Positions 7,382-16,236 of a DNA stretch of 52,172 bases are shown one piece after another. Positions within the stretch are counted from its first letter, which is position 1. Every line of letters starts with the position of its first letter. Both the position numbers and the translations under genes were made by a program. The stretch comes from Acinetobacter baretiae (lineage in GTDB: Bacteria; Pseudomonadota; Gammaproteobacteria; Pseudomonadales; Moraxellaceae), in assembly GCF_015627105.1 (NCBI RefSeq), contig NZ_VTDM01000021.1, positions 1 to 52,172 on the forward strand. Direction: 5' to 3'. The notes under the pieces are model-generated. The model saw only the letters and a list, made by a program, of their open reading frames with translations. It made no database searches and was not told where the DNA came from.

Positions 7382-8079
7382 TTACTTTTGTTTAGTATGG
7401 CTCATCATATAAGCATGAAGTGCAGCTTCATCATCTTCTGATGGTTCATTTTCATCATCCATATTTCTAGAATCATGGCCTTCATGCACCATCAGATCAC
7501 TGAGCTTGATATCTTTTACACCTTTAGAAGATAAGAAAGATAAATGAATACGTGCTATTTCTTGTTCAAGACGGCGACCCGAATTTAAACTTCCATATTT
7601 TCTAACATAGGCTGCCCATATTTTTATTTCTGAGTAGTTGAGCTGTCGGACTTCTTCAATGCTTCGTCCTGTGGCAATTCCGATTTCACAGAAGAGTTCT
7701 GTGTCTGGTTCGAGTTCGATTTCTCCTTTCCCAAGCCATTAACTTCAAGAATTTTATCCCAAATTGCATCAGTCATTGACTGTGTGAAATTTTCACTTAC
7801 TTCATCAGCCGTGAAAGTTGTTTTAAACACAACACGGTCATTTTCCCCTTCTTCTTTTACAGTTTCTTTTGTATATAAAGAACTTGCAATCATGCCTGCC
7901 AAAGGTACATTTCCTTGAAATGCTGCTTGCATACGAGCAACAGCTGTTGCATAACTAAATGGTTTCATATAAGTATCAAACTCTACTTTTTCACCATTTA
8001 CTTGTAATTCAATAGTTACAAGTGTTGGTTCAGAAATTAATGAACCTGATTTAATTTGATCTAAAGTCAATTTTTTCAC
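7382..8079 (-). CDS. Tail assembly chaperone gpGT-like, -1 frameshift product
   Basis: The gpG-like frame contains G GGA AAG at 7732-7726, exactly the lambda GGGAAAG slippery heptamer in the required phase. A -1 slip continues translation for 114 more codons to a stop at 7382, giving a 232-aa fusion. The extension contains IEEVRQLNYSEIKIWAAYV and a conserved-looking GSLNSGRRLEQEIARI, and ends in an acidic tail. In lambda, gpG and gpGT act together on the tape measure and the tube protein. The extension is fully open, which supports real use. Efficiency cannot be judged from sequence. Confidence 0.88.
7624..8079 (-). CDS. Tail assembly chaperone gpG-like
   Basis: The unshifted 151-aa product lies between the tail tube gene and the tape measure region, where lambda gpG lies. 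I place the start at GTG 8079, which has a GGAG site 8 bases upstream; the frame extends further to 8154 but there it overlaps the preceding terminator. The protein begins with KKLTLDQIKSG, has a compact N-terminal domain and a Ser/Gln-rich tail (KSNSNQTQNSS) after the slippery site. It acts in the cytoplasm during tail assembly and is not expected in the virion. Confidence 0.85.
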   Translation of the reverse strand: MKKLTLDQIKSGSLISEPTLVTIELQVNGEKVEFDTYMKPFSYATAVARMQAAFQGNVPLAGMIASSLYTKETVKEEGENDRVVFKTTFTADEVSENFTQSMTDAIWDKILEVNGLGKEKSNSNQTQNSSVKSELPQDEALKKSDSSTTQK

Positions 8080-8103
8080 AGATATACTCCAAAATATTAA
8101 ATG

Positions 8104-8125
8104 AAAAGCCTCATTCATGAGGCTT
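8104..8125 (-). terminator. Hairpin after the tail tube gene
   Basis: AAGCCTCAT/ATGAGGCTT (8106-8114 and 8117-8125) folds tightly just past the tube gene stop. On the minus strand it is followed by TTTCATTT, a weak U tract, so partial termination is likely. Confidence 0.55.
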
Positions 8126-8137
8126 AAAAGTTGTGTA

Positions 8138-8611
8138 TTAAGTTGTTTTAGCAATCATTTGAACTGCAGTTTTACGTTGCAAAGTTACTGTACAGTTCAC
8201 CAACGTATCAGATTCAGCTTTCCAAACTGGTGTTGTCAGTGATGCATCAAATTGCCAAAACGTGCGGTTTGTTGGAAGTTTTAATACACCTGCATCAACT
8301 GTAGGAATATCTGTATCGTTTTTAGGTTCTGCCCAAATAATAGTGAGTGCTTTTTTTGCTTGAGCCCACTTAATAATTTGCAAATGACTTACGTTTTCAG
8401 TGTCAAAATCAAAACCAAGTGAACCCTCACCAGGATCAGATAATCCAGGAATATAAGATTTAGTTTCTGCTTCATCTAAACACGTTGTTTCAATCTTGCC
8501 TGCTGAATCAGACCCTGCATCAAATGTTTTTAAACATTGTAATCGAGTGACTGTTTTAGCTTCAGGATCAAATGCAAACCAACGTGAGCCGTTTACCTTA
8601 ATTGTCGCCAT
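8138..8611 (-). CDS. Major tail tube protein
   Basis: The 157-aa product (MATIKVNGSRWFAFDPEAKTV...) has the size and beta-rich pattern of siphophage tail tube proteins, including the central GEGSLGFDFDT stretch. It polymerises into hexameric rings around the tape measure. It lies between the tail terminator and the gpG-like chaperone, the usual place, and sits between two hairpin terminators, which would let this abundant structural protein be expressed differently from its neighbours. Confidence 0.87.
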   Translation of the reverse strand: MATIKVNGSRWFAFDPEAKTVTRLQCLKTFDAGSDSAGKIETTCLDEAETKSYIPGLSDPGEGSLGFDFDTENVSHLQIIKWAQAKKALTIIWAEPKNDTDIPTVDAGVLKLPTNRTFWQFDASLTTPVWKAESDTLVNCTVTLQRKTAVQMIAKTT

Positions 8612-8631
8612 GATTTATTTCCTCTTTGGCA

Positions 8632-8655
8632 TAAAAAAAGCACCCGATTGGGTGC
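8632..8655 (-). terminator. Intrinsic terminator between tail terminator and tube genes
   Basis: A 6-bp stem GCACCC/GGGTGC (8640-8645 and 8650-8655) followed by T7 on the minus strand, directly after the tail terminator gene. Confidence 0.7.
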
Positions 8656-8673
8656 CATATGGTGTTTTGAAAT

Positions 8674-9159
8674 CTAGTTGGGTAAAACAAACATCACATC
8701 AATTCCAATGTGATATACCCCTGTTGCTGCATCTTTTGATAAGTCACGAAATGCTGTCACGTTACATTCAAGCTCAATCGCATAACGCACAGCCTTTGCT
8801 AAATCATAGATACGATCACTTTGAGTGTCATAAATATCAATTTGCGTGAGTGTTCGATCACCAGATGGACGATCATCTAAATTATTAAAAGGCGATCCAC
8901 CAACACCTTGCCATGTAAGATATGGCAATACTGGTTCCTCTGGTGCGACTCCAAACTGATATGCTCGTACAATCCCATCAGAGTTTGGATCAATGACTGA
9001 TATTTTTCGACTTATAACATCTGCAGTAAACAAGGTTGCATCAGCTGAAATATGGGTTGAATCTACTGTGATTGGTATAATATTTACTTGAACACCATTT
9101 TTTAAAATATCAGTAACCTTTTCACAACCAGCGAGTAAAGAAAATATAGGTGGGTTCAT
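8674..9159 (-). CDS. Tail terminator / tail completion protein (DUF3168-like)
   Basis: The 161-aa product starts MNPPIFSLLAG and contains PYLTWQGVGG and a DIYDTQSDRIYDLAKAVR helix, the pattern of tail terminator proteins that cap the tube and join it to the head. Its ATG overlaps the stop of the gp10-like gene (ATGA), a tight coupling within the head-tail joining cluster. Confidence 0.75.
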   Translation of the reverse strand: MNPPIFSLLAGCEKVTDILKNGVQVNIIPITVDSTHISADATLFTADVISRKISVIDPNSDGIVRAYQFGVAPEEPVLPYLTWQGVGGSPFNNLDDRPSGDRTLTQIDIYDTQSDRIYDLAKAVRYAIELECNVTAFRDLSKDAATGVYHIGIDVMFVLPN

Positions 9160-9623
9160 ATACGCTCACTCAATACTTTTGATAGTTCCGTGTTGAATTC
9201 AATCGCAAAAGTATCAAGCACTTTTTGCATGTTATTAAACAAAGCAGGACGCATGAAAGGAACAGCAGGAATATACTCAGTACCAAACTCAATATAACGC
9301 CAGTGCCGTGTATCACCACCGCTTAATCCTGAAATATCAACTGAATGTTGATTACTACTTGCACCACCTCGCACACCTACACGCATCACCACATCATAGC
9401 CACCATAAGAACGACCTGATTGCGTCACAATATTCTTAAAAATACGTGCTCTCGTTTCAGGATCATCAATGGCCCTTGCATTTTCACGTGCTGCATCACG
9501 TACAACATTCATCGCTCTACGTGCAGCTTTACGAGTTAAGCTTTTCGCTTTCTTCTGATCAGACAGCATCTTGAGCTTACGGCTTACTTCGTCTAGTCCA
9601 TCAACATGAATACGAGTGGCCAT
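9156..9623 (-). CDS. HK97 gp10-like tail/head-tail completion protein
   Basis: The 155-aa protein begins MATRIHVDGLDEVSRKLKML and carries the basic KAARRAMNVVRDAARENA helix and the HWRYIEFGTEYIPAVPFMRPAL block typical of the HK97 gp10 family. Members act in tail completion or head-tail joining. It starts one base after the preceding stop. Confidence 0.85.
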   Translation of the reverse strand: MATRIHVDGLDEVSRKLKMLSDQKKAKSLTRKAARRAMNVVRDAARENARAIDDPETRARIFKNIVTQSGRSYGGYDVVMRVGVRGGASSNQHSVDISGLSGGDTRHWRYIEFGTEYIPAVPFMRPALFNNMQKVLDTFAIEFNTELSKVLSERI

Positions 9624-9624
9624 A

Positions 9625-9975
9625 CTATTTCCACTCCTTTTTCCCTGTTGATAGATTCAATGTCAGATATTCACGGCGACTGTTCAAATCATGAGTAGGA
9701 TTACCATCAATTTGATAATAATTACCCTCAAACTTCACTCGCATGGTGGTGTCAATTTGACTTGCCTGTTTGCTATAACGAATCTTTGCACGTGCTTGAA
9801 TTGAGCTTGATAATGCTTTTGCTTGAAGTTGATCCTTGGTTGAAAGATCAGATACATCAGCCCAAACCGTCATGAGATCAACCCATTCAGTTGTAACTTT
9901 TCCTGTATTTGGATTTTGTGTACCCTTTTTTTCTTGTTGAATAGTGATGCGGTGCGGTAATTGACTTGCTTTCAT
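9625..9975 (-). CDS. Head-tail adaptor / head closure protein (SPP1 gp16-like)
   Basis: The 116-aa product contains LPHRITIQQ near the N-terminus, WADVSDLSTKDQLQA in the middle and a C-terminal YLTLNLS, all typical of the Phage_H_T_join family, which closes the capsid portal vertex after packaging. I use the ATG at 9975, preceded by GGGGTG, rather than the GTG two codons upstream. The stop of the connector gene lies inside this ribosome site, so the two are coupled. Confidence 0.83.
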   Translation of the reverse strand: MKASQLPHRITIQQEKKGTQNPNTGKVTTEWVDLMTVWADVSDLSTKDQLQAKALSSSIQARAKIRYSKQASQIDTTMRVKFEGNYYQIDGNPTHDLNSRREYLTLNLSTGKKEWK

Positions 9976-9977
9976 GA

Positions 9978-10271
9978 TCACCCCACTGTTGGTGTGCGAT
10001 ATTTATAAAGCAAACTACGAATCGGTGCTGGCAAATAATTCCCATCACTTTGCATATCGCTCTCTAAATTTCGATTTTGATCAAAGTAACCACATAACAG
10101 CAACACTGCGACCTTTAGCGGTTTAGGATACTGACCATCGTCAAAAGTATCCGTTACATAATCAAGTACTGCTTGCTCTGCTGCTTCACGGTATGCATCA
10201 AGCTCTAAATCACTATCATTACTGTCATACCGTAAATGTGCTTTAACTTCTTGAAGTGTTGTAATACTCAT
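9978..10271 (-). CDS. Head-tail connector protein (HK97 gp6-like)
   Basis: The 97-aa helical product (MSITTLQEVKAHLRYDSNDSD...) matches the gp6-like connector family: an N-terminal LKAHLRVD-type motif, a central AEQAVLDYVTD helix and a C-terminal PIRSLLYKYRTP. These proteins form a ring under the portal. The ATG at 10271 has an AAGGAG site and overlaps the portal stop. Confidence 0.85.
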   Translation of the reverse strand: MSITTLQEVKAHLRYDSNDSDLELDAYREAAEQAVLDYVTDTFDDGQYPKPLKVAVLLLCGYFDQNRNLESDMQSDGNYLPAPIRSLLYKYRTPTVG

Positions 10272-11704
10272 AACCACTCCTTTGCACACAATTTGAAGTT
10301 TTGATGGTCAAAATCACCACTGCAGTCTTTTTCACAATGCCAAAGTGAGCCTTTATTGGTGACTAAATCGCCTTGTTTGTACTGCTTTTCAGTACTAAAA
10401 ACACCTTTATAAAGTGATTGAAGCGACTTTTCAGCATTTGGCTGATCTGTTGGTTTTGCTGTAGTTGCAAAAGGATCTTCTTTCGCATCACGTTTGGCCA
10501 AAGCTTCTAATGAGTAGTTTTGTTGTTGAATCAGTGGAGAATCACCGCCTGGTACAGGTAAATAACCTAAAGCTTTACGTGCTTCATTGGGTGTAAATAT
10601 GGCTGAACCAATACCATCTTTGTAATAAGTAATTTTACTACCTGAATCCATACGGATCAGTACTTCAATATCAAGAAATGCTTCTACACCTAAAGCAATC
10701 AACCCCAATCCATCATCAAGCAGATTTTCACGTGCTTCAATATAAGACTGCAGACAATCTGAATAGTAAATCTCGTTATGATCTGATACTTTTCCACCAG
10801 GTACACTCGCAATACCTATTTTGAAAGGGGGTACATTAAATGCTGTGGCCACAATACTTGCTGACATGCCAAGCTGTTCAATAAGCTGACTATCTGATGC
10901 AGACATTCCGATTGGAGTGTATTGCATGTTGTCACCAACAACTGCCGTGGTACCAAAACCTGCACCTAAATACTTTTGATTCCAACGGTTTTGAATGTCT
11001 TGTGCTTTATCTTTATCTATAGGACCAGGTGCAATTAAAATCCCTCCCGGTCTTGAGCTATTTTTAAAAAAGTTTTTTGCATTTTCTAAAATAGATAAGC
11101 CCTGCTTAGATGCAGCAGCACATGCCATGATTGGTGTTAAACCTACAAGTGGATGATAAAAACAGTTGATACGATCATGAATAATTTCAGATGCAGGAAC
11201 AATATCACTTGTGGTTTGTGTCAGATTGTCATTACTTAACTGATAAAAAACATTGCCACTTTCATCTATTAATGGCGTGACACGATCAGGATTAAGTACA
11301 ACTAAACGCATTAACTGCCCAAATACATCACGTTGTTTAAAAATATAAGTATTACCACGTAAAAGTAAGCTAGTTGTCCAATTCTCTTGAAATTGTTGCC
11401 AGTTCTGGTAGTTATTTGGCTTTGCCCATATACGTTGTAAGTCAGGCGGTGTTTTTGCTAAAACTTTTACGCCTTGCTGTTCTTTTTTCAGTTGTACAGG
11501 CAATTTACCAATATCTTTAGAAATTAGACTTACACAGGCAAATACAGCATAAAAGCTTGCATTATCTTCAAGTGTTAATTCATCATTTTTCTGCCATGCA
11601 CCTGAATATGGCTCATGTACAAACATGGGATTCCAACCATTACTGCCACTTTGGACAGTTTGGTAACCTTTTTTGCGTCCAAATAGTTTTCCCAAAATGC
11701 CCAT
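10268..11704 (-). CDS. Portal protein, HK97 family, with extra C-terminal domain
   Basis: The 478-aa protein forms the dodecameric DNA channel. Family features include YAVFACVSLISKDIGKLP near residue 52, the conserved NPDRVTPL and PGGKVSDHNE segments and the FTPNEARKALGY stretch near 370. Residues about 430-478 form an additional module with the pattern Y-x2-GD-x-V-x4-G-x-LWHC...KEW, which resembles small beta-rich carbohydrate-binding modules seen at the end of some phage structural proteins. Its role here is unknown. It overlaps the connector gene by 4 bases. Confidence 0.93.
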   Translation of the reverse strand: MGILGKLFGRKKGYQTVQSGSNGWNPMFVHEPYSGAWQKNDELTLEDNASFYAVFACVSLISKDIGKLPVQLKKEQQGVKVLAKTPPDLQRIWAKPNNYQNWQQFQENWTTSLLLRGNTYIFKQRDVFGQLMRLVVLNPDRVTPLIDESGNVFYQLSNDNLTQTTSDIVPASEIIHDRINCFYHPLVGLTPIMACAAASKQGLSILENAKNFFKNSSRPGGILIAPGPIDKDKAQDIQNRWNQKYLGAGFGTTAVVGDNMQYTPIGMSASDSQLIEQLGMSASIVATAFNVPPFKIGIASVPGGKVSDHNEIYYSDCLQSYIEARENLLDDGLGLIALGVEAFLDIEVLIRMDSGSKITYYKDGIGSAIFTPNEARKALGYLPVPGGDSPLIQQQNYSLEALAKRDAKEDPFATTAKPTDQPNAEKSLQSLYKGVFSTEKQYKQGDLVTNKGSLWHCEKDCSGDFDHQNFKLCAKEWL

Positions 11705-11716
11705 AATTACCGCCTA

Positions 11717-11938
11717 TTATTCTTTAACGTTTTCGGGTTGCTTATCAATTGGCTGATCTGTATGAACCTGACTAGAACCTGTCTGCTCAACATTATCTAA
11801 AGGTTTAATTGAAGTAATTTGCTTACCAAACTTCTTGGCCACACCTGTTTTAATCAGAATATTGGCTTCAAAATCGGTCACTTCTTTCACATCACCCACA
11901 TTGGCATCATGCATTTGTTGCAAGTATTTAATTTTCAT
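11717..11938 (-). CDS. Small phage protein between portal and capsid genes
   Basis: A 73-aa protein (MKIKYLQQMHDANVGDVKEVT...). The first 40 residues look like a small folded domain, GDVKEVTDFEANILIKTGVAKK, a pattern common in short proteins beside phage capsid genes; the remainder is polar and probably disordered. An AGGAA ribosome site precedes the ATG. It may be a minor head component, but function is not established. Confidence 0.65.
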   Translation of the reverse strand: MKIKYLQQMHDANVGDVKEVTDFEANILIKTGVAKKFGKQITSIKPLDNVEQTGSSQVHTDQPIDKQPENVKE

Positions 11939-11976
11939 AGACTGTTCCTATAACTAAACAATGATTGTTGCTTAGG

Positions 11977-12008
11977 TATAAAAACAGCCCCTAAAAAGGA
12001 GCTGTTTT
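11977..12008 (-). terminator. Intrinsic terminator after the capsid gene
   Basis: An 8-bp outer stem AAAACAGC/GCTGTTTT (11981-11988 and 12001-12008), with further inner G-C pairs, follows the major capsid stop and ends in T-rich sequence on the minus strand. Confidence 0.65.
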
Positions 12009-12018
12009 AAGATTAAGG

Positions 12019-13347
12019 TTATGCAGTAGTGTAATCGATATATCCTGAAGCAATTGGACGGCGTTTTGCCCATGTAATGAACTTTTCAACACGAATGGCA
12101 AACTTATTTTCTTGCCATAAATTGTGTGTCACAGTGCCATCAACTAATGTAGCTTGATCACTATATGCAACTTGTACACCGCCATCTTGTGCTACAAGTA
12201 ATTCGCTCATTTTAATAAGGCCAATTTTATCCCCTACAGATTGTGAAGTAATCACAGGAATACCAAGCAATGTACGTGAACCGCCATTTAAAGCCACACC
12301 ACTAAAATACTGATTACCCAGTGCATCACGAATCAAAGCTAACTGCATTGCACGTGTTTCTGACATTAACCAATAAGAATTATCAGTCGATAAATTGGCT
12401 TCAACAAATTTGGTAATTAAAGCCAATAAATCTGCTTCATATGCAGCACCTGTAGTTCCAGAAGATTTAATCGCTGTTACACCATTGAAAACACCTGCAG
12501 GCGTTGTATCTGTTTGTGCTGTATTACCCAAGAAAGTTGTATCAATTAACTCTTTTGTTGCTGCAATCAAATCTTGTAAAACAAGGTTATCTACCGATGG
12601 ATCAGCACGGCGTAAAAGCTCTTCTGTATAAACAGTAATGGCAGCAAGTTTATGTTCTTTAATTTCAACACTGCCAAAAGCAGGGTTTGTTAATGGTTTA
12701 GCTTTAGCCTCACCTACCCAACCAGCTGTACCACCGCTTGTTTGGCCATTGATTTTCACATTGAAAGGCACAGCACGATAACCACTTAAACGATCAAAAA
12801 TCACTGCATTACGCAGTAATTCTAAAAAATCGCCTTTATAAGTATCGGTTTGTACTAATGGTGCTGCAAAGTTTGCATCAGTTGTCGTACCAAGCGTGGC
12901 TTTTTGTACATACTGAATGACGTTTTCACCATACCCAAGTTGCTTTGCTGCTTGTTCAACAGTTAAATGATTACCTGCTCGAATTTCATGTGATGCAAGC
13001 ATCTTTGCACGCACATATTGAGCAAAACCAATACCTTTACCCAAATTATCTACAATCTGAATATGTGGTGTGTTTGCATTTGAATCTGTAGATTTTAATG
13101 CTTGTTCAGTCGTTTGACCTTGCACTGGTGTTGCTGTTTTCGCTGCTTTTTCAATTTCAGCCACTTGCTTTTCAGCACGTTTAATATTGACTTCAATCGC
13201 AGCAATTTCTTTTTCTAATTGCTGAATTTCTTGTTCAGTTGCTTCATCAGGTGTTGTACCTGCACCTGCAGCTTTAGTTAAAGCAGCTTGCATTGCTTGG
13301 TTTTTTTCAGCTAATGCTTCTAAAAGTTGTTTTAAATACTTGTTCAT
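12019..13347 (-). CDS. Major capsid protein, HK97 fold
   Basis: The 442-aa precursor has an N-terminal coiled-coil delta region (about 1-100, alternating Glu/Lys/Ala heptads) that acts as an internal scaffold and is normally removed by the protease encoded just upstream. The rest has HK97 capsid features: the ATLGTTTDANFAAPL entry, AVPFNVKINGQTSGGTAGWVG, and the AYSDQATLVDGTV and KRRPIASGYIDYT ends. Its ATG overlaps the protease stop (ATGA) with GGAG upstream. Confidence 0.93.
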   Translation of the reverse strand: MNKYLKQLLEALAEKNQAMQAALTKAAGAGTTPDEATEQEIQQLEKEIAAIEVNIKRAEKQVAEIEKAAKTATPVQGQTTEQALKSTDSNANTPHIQIVDNLGKGIGFAQYVRAKMLASHEIRAGNHLTVEQAAKQLGYGENVIQYVQKATLGTTTDANFAAPLVQTDTYKGDFLELLRNAVIFDRLSGYRAVPFNVKINGQTSGGTAGWVGEAKAKPLTNPAFGSVEIKEHKLAAITVYTEELLRRADPSVDNLVLQDLIAATKELIDTTFLGNTAQTDTTPAGVFNGVTAIKSSGTTGAAYEADLLALITKFVEANLSTDNSYWLMSETRAMQLALIRDALGNQYFSGVALNGGSRTLLGIPVITSQSVGDKIGLIKMSELLVAQDGGVQVAYSDQATLVDGTVTHNLWQENKFAIRVEKFITWAKRRPIASGYIDYTTA

Positions 13348-13931
13348 AGTTTTACTCCACCCTGTGTTGGGCGATTAAGATTGACAACAATGTGTTTGCT
13401 TACTACTGAATCGCCAGTAGGTGCGGTGTTTTGAGGATTTTTGCTAAGCGCAGCTTTATATTCCTCATAAGCTTTTGAAAAATCTGTTTCAGCATCACGA
13501 TTACATGGGATAGTCACTAAACTAAGCTCGTACCATTCCCATGTATTAAATTGAATGCCACCATCTTTGGTATATTCGACATCTTCCCAATTCGGGATAA
13601 ATCCAACAGATAGACCTTTAACTAAGCCGTATTTCAAAGATTGATAAGCTTCATCAACACGTGCTTTCAATGCACCTTCTTCAGTAATCAACGGCAATGA
13701 AATTTCAACTTCAATCCCTTTAGAAGTGACTTGAGCATTGATCACTTGGCCAATCACTGACTTTGGATCATGGTGAAACAATAACGGCATAGGTAATGTA
13801 AATTTAGCCCCTTTAGAGACCATCACATCATTGGCACGGTCCATACTTGGTGTACTTGCAATACCTTTAAATGTGCGTTTTTCTTCGTTGATCTCTTTGA
13901 TCTCAAACGTACCAAAAGCCTTTTTTTGCAT
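13344..13931 (-). CDS. Prohead maturation protease (HK97 family, S78)
   Basis: A 195-aa serine protease that trims the capsid delta domain. The catalytic His is probably in LLFHHDPKSVIG and the Ser in GLVKGLSVGF. The opening MQKKAFGTFEIKEINEEKRTFKGIAS is typical. I start at 13931, where GGAG lies 8 bases before the ATG, rather than ten codons upstream. It is translationally coupled to the capsid gene. Confidence 0.9.
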   Translation of the reverse strand: MQKKAFGTFEIKEINEEKRTFKGIASTPSMDRANDVMVSKGAKFTLPMPLLFHHDPKSVIGQVINAQVTSKGIEVEISLPLITEEGALKARVDEAYQSLKYGLVKGLSVGFIPNWEDVEYTKDGGIQFNTWEWYELSLVTIPCNRDAETDFSKAYEEYKAALSKNPQNTAPTGDSVVSKHIVVNLNRPTQGGVKL

Positions 13932-13946
13932 GGCTCTCTCCAAAAT

Positions 13947-13972
13947 GAAAAAAGCCCACAAAAGTGAGCTTT
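13947..13972 (-). terminator. Hairpin between terminase and protease genes
   Basis: AAAGC-c-CAC/GTG-a-GCTTT (13951-13972) followed by TTTTTTC on the minus strand. It is an interrupted 8-bp stem and probably a weak terminator after terL. Confidence 0.55.
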
Positions 13973-13988
13973 GAAATAAATGAAATGT

Positions 13989-15668
13989 CTAAAAGAAATA
14001 GACGTTATATTCTTTTTGTGTCGGTGCAGGATTCGATTGCATGAGTGATATCGCATTAAAGAGAGCAATCAGTGGATCAATCTTACCCACCCCACTTTCC
14101 TGTTTACTGATCATCATGCCATTACCCTTGACCACTGCTTTAGCATTTCCAACACACCATGTCATAAGACCTTGACCAGGATGAAAAAGGTATTTTTCAG
14201 CAAGTTTACGTTCAGATGTTAAAATGTAGCCCATCAATTTAAAACCTTGCGGTACACCAATCATTTGATCTTCTGGTATACCTTCATCAAGCAAACCATC
14301 AAGTAAGCCACCTAAACCCAGCGGATCTAATCCAATCTTATAGAGCTTGCCTGAGTCATAAACCTGTTTTGCAAGTTTGGCCAACTGGTCTATATCTTCT
14401 CCAACATGCTCAACAATCGTTAAGCTACCTTCTTTCTCATAGTCTCGATACTTAGGTGCATTTTCTTTACGGCGTTCAATAGCAATCTTATTGGCCCATG
14501 CATGGTTCCATGCCCACCAAATACGTGGATCAGCTTTCATGCGTCCAACTGCAGCAAAACCGAGTAAATCATCTAAGCCACCACCATCAATACCAAGTGT
14601 GATGACTTCTGATAACTCAATCAGTAAATCCAAAGTAATTTCAGATTTTGTTTGTGCAAGCCAATATTCAGCACCTGCCCAACGGTTTGCACGTAAGTTA
14701 AGACCAATTTCTACATTTAAGTGTTTGGCTAAGAAATCACGTAAGCTTTCTTCACCAGCATCTTTAACTTTATTGAACTCAGAAATTAAATACTCAAGGT
14801 CAACTGATGCGCCTAAGTTTGGATTCGTGATATAGAAATTTTCAGGATTTAAATGTTTTCCTGCTTCAAGCATCTTTTTAGGAAACTCATAGATCAGTGG
14901 CAAAAAGCCTTTATCTATTTTGATGCCATCACGTACATCACGTGCATAATCAAGTAACTGTTTAAATACACCACATGGCACTTCATCTGACATGGTAGAC
15001 AGATAAATCACACAACCTTCAGGTCTTGATGCTAAACCACCTTTTGCTTCACGAAACATAGATTCAGCATTAGCACGTTTACCAAAAAGCCAAACTTCAT
15101 CAATCAAAATAATTGAAGCTTTCTTACCTGCAGCTGCATTACTTTCTGCAGCAATCACTTTTAAAGTTGCACCGGTACCTAAATGTGTAACTGTTTTGGT
15201 ATGTTCAGACACATTCATTAAGCTGCTGAGTTCTTCATCTGCTCGAATAAAATCACGAATCGGATTAAATGAGTTGTCAGCCACTTCTTTTGTGGGCGCT
15301 AAGATAATTAACTCTGCAGATGCACGATCATTTAAAACCAGTGCTGTCATCATAATGCCAGCAGCTAAAGTAGATTTAGTGTTCTTCTTAGAAATTAGTA
15401 AAAAGAATTCACGAATTAAACGCTTTCTCTGCTCAGGATCATAAGCCCCAAAGATCGCAGCAACAAAATCAAGTACCCAATCACGTGTGACTTCTCCCAT
15501 TTTTGGGCTATCCATCACATCAACAAGAATGAGCTCATTGAATATGTTTAACGCAATATCTGCTACATTTGAAAATAGTGGTTTACATGGCATTAAAGAT
15601 TTTTTCTGAACAATGCGCTTCTCCCAATCTGGGCAAGCTGTTGTCCAGACTGGAGGGTTCATCGTCAT
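13989..15668 (-). CDS. terL: Terminase large subunit
   Basis: A 559-aa packaging motor with an N-terminal ATPase and C-terminal nuclease. The Walker-A-like segment is LISKKNTKSTLAAG (about residue 110), Walker B is IILIDEVWLF (about 185), and a C-motif STMS follows. The nuclease domain contains the acidic LGIDGGGLDDLLG and GLDPLGLGG stretches. This is the HK97/Terminase_1 type used by cos-packaging phages. The start lies 2 bases after terS. Confidence 0.92.
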   Translation of the reverse strand: MTMNPPVWTTACPDWEKRIVQKKSLMPCKPLFSNVADIALNIFNELILVDVMDSPKMGEVTRDWVLDFVAAIFGAYDPEQRKRLIREFFLLISKKNTKSTLAAGIMMTALVLNDRASAELIILAPTKEVADNSFNPIRDFIRADEELSSLMNVSEHTKTVTHLGTGATLKVIAAESNAAAGKKASIILIDEVWLFGKRANAESMFREAKGGLASRPEGCVIYLSTMSDEVPCGVFKQLLDYARDVRDGIKIDKGFLPLIYEFPKKMLEAGKHLNPENFYITNPNLGASVDLEYLISEFNKVKDAGEESLRDFLAKHLNVEIGLNLRANRWAGAEYWLAQTKSEITLDLLIELSEVITLGIDGGGLDDLLGFAAVGRMKADPRIWWAWNHAWANKIAIERRKENAPKYRDYEKEGSLTIVEHVGEDIDQLAKLAKQVYDSGKLYKIGLDPLGLGGLLDGLLDEGIPEDQMIGVPQGFKLMGYILTSERKLAEKYLFHPGQGLMTWCVGNAKAVVKGNGMMISKQESGVGKIDPLIALFNAISLMQSNPAPTQKEYNVYFF

Positions 15669-15670
15669 AA

Positions 15671-16204
15671 CTAACTCGGTCTAATTTGAGAATTTAATGT
15701 GCCAAATTTTCCACTGGTGCCTGCTTTATTTTTAGCTTCTTCAGCACGTGTTTCCTTTTTACCTTTAGATGCAACTTTTCCATGTACATAAGGCAGTCCT
15801 GCAATTGCAGCTTTTAATCGATCATCAGGATGGCTAAACTCATTAGTCCAAACAGCTTTTAAATATTCGAGTGGATCATCTATTGCACCGATGGGTATTT
15901 CACCACGACCAACAAACTCACTATCTATTTTTTCAGCTTGTTCAGTATCTTTTTTCTGCTGTTCTCGTTTAGCCGGTATAAATTCACTTTCAACTTCCGA
16001 GTTAACTTTTTCTTTTTTAGAAGTTAACTTTTCAGATGAAGTTAACTTTTCGATATATTCTAAAACTTCAGGATTTTTACTGAGTTTTGACGCTTGTTGT
16101 GAAGCAGTTTCAGTACTATAACCTGCTGAAATCGCAGCTTCTTTTTTACTTTTGCCCTCAACAATAGCTTCAGCAAATTTCCTCATTTTTGAAGTCAATG
16201 CCAT
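15671..16204 (-). CDS. terS: Terminase small subunit
   Basis: The 177-aa product begins MALTSKMRKFAEAIVEGKSKKEAAISAGYS, the DNA-binding helix-turn-helix of Terminase_2 proteins, and continues with a Lys/Glu-rich middle. It recognises the packaging site and delivers DNA to TerL. The gene itself contains repeated AAAAGTTAA motifs (see 16002-16236). An AAGGTG site lies upstream. Confidence 0.88.
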   Translation of the reverse strand: MALTSKMRKFAEAIVEGKSKKEAAISAGYSTETASQQASKLSKNPEVLEYIEKLTSSEKLTSKKEKVNSEVESEFIPAKREQQKKDTEQAEKIDSEFVGRGEIPIGAIDDPLEYLKAVWTNEFSHPDDRLKAAIAGLPYVHGKVASKGKKETRAEEAKNKAGTSGKFGTLNSQIRPS

Positions 16205-16236
16205 GCTATCACCTTAACTTTTTAGACTTAACTTTT
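16002..16236. repeat. Five copies of a 9-bp repeat in and before terS
   Basis: TTAACTTTT (AAAAGTTAA on the coding strand) occurs at 16002-16010, 16024-16032, 16042-16050, 16214-16222 and 16228-16236. Three copies are in the coding sequence and two lie just upstream. Their clustering within terS fits a TerS-binding cosB-like site, but they may partly reflect repeated Lys-Leu-Thr codons. Confidence 0.5.
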
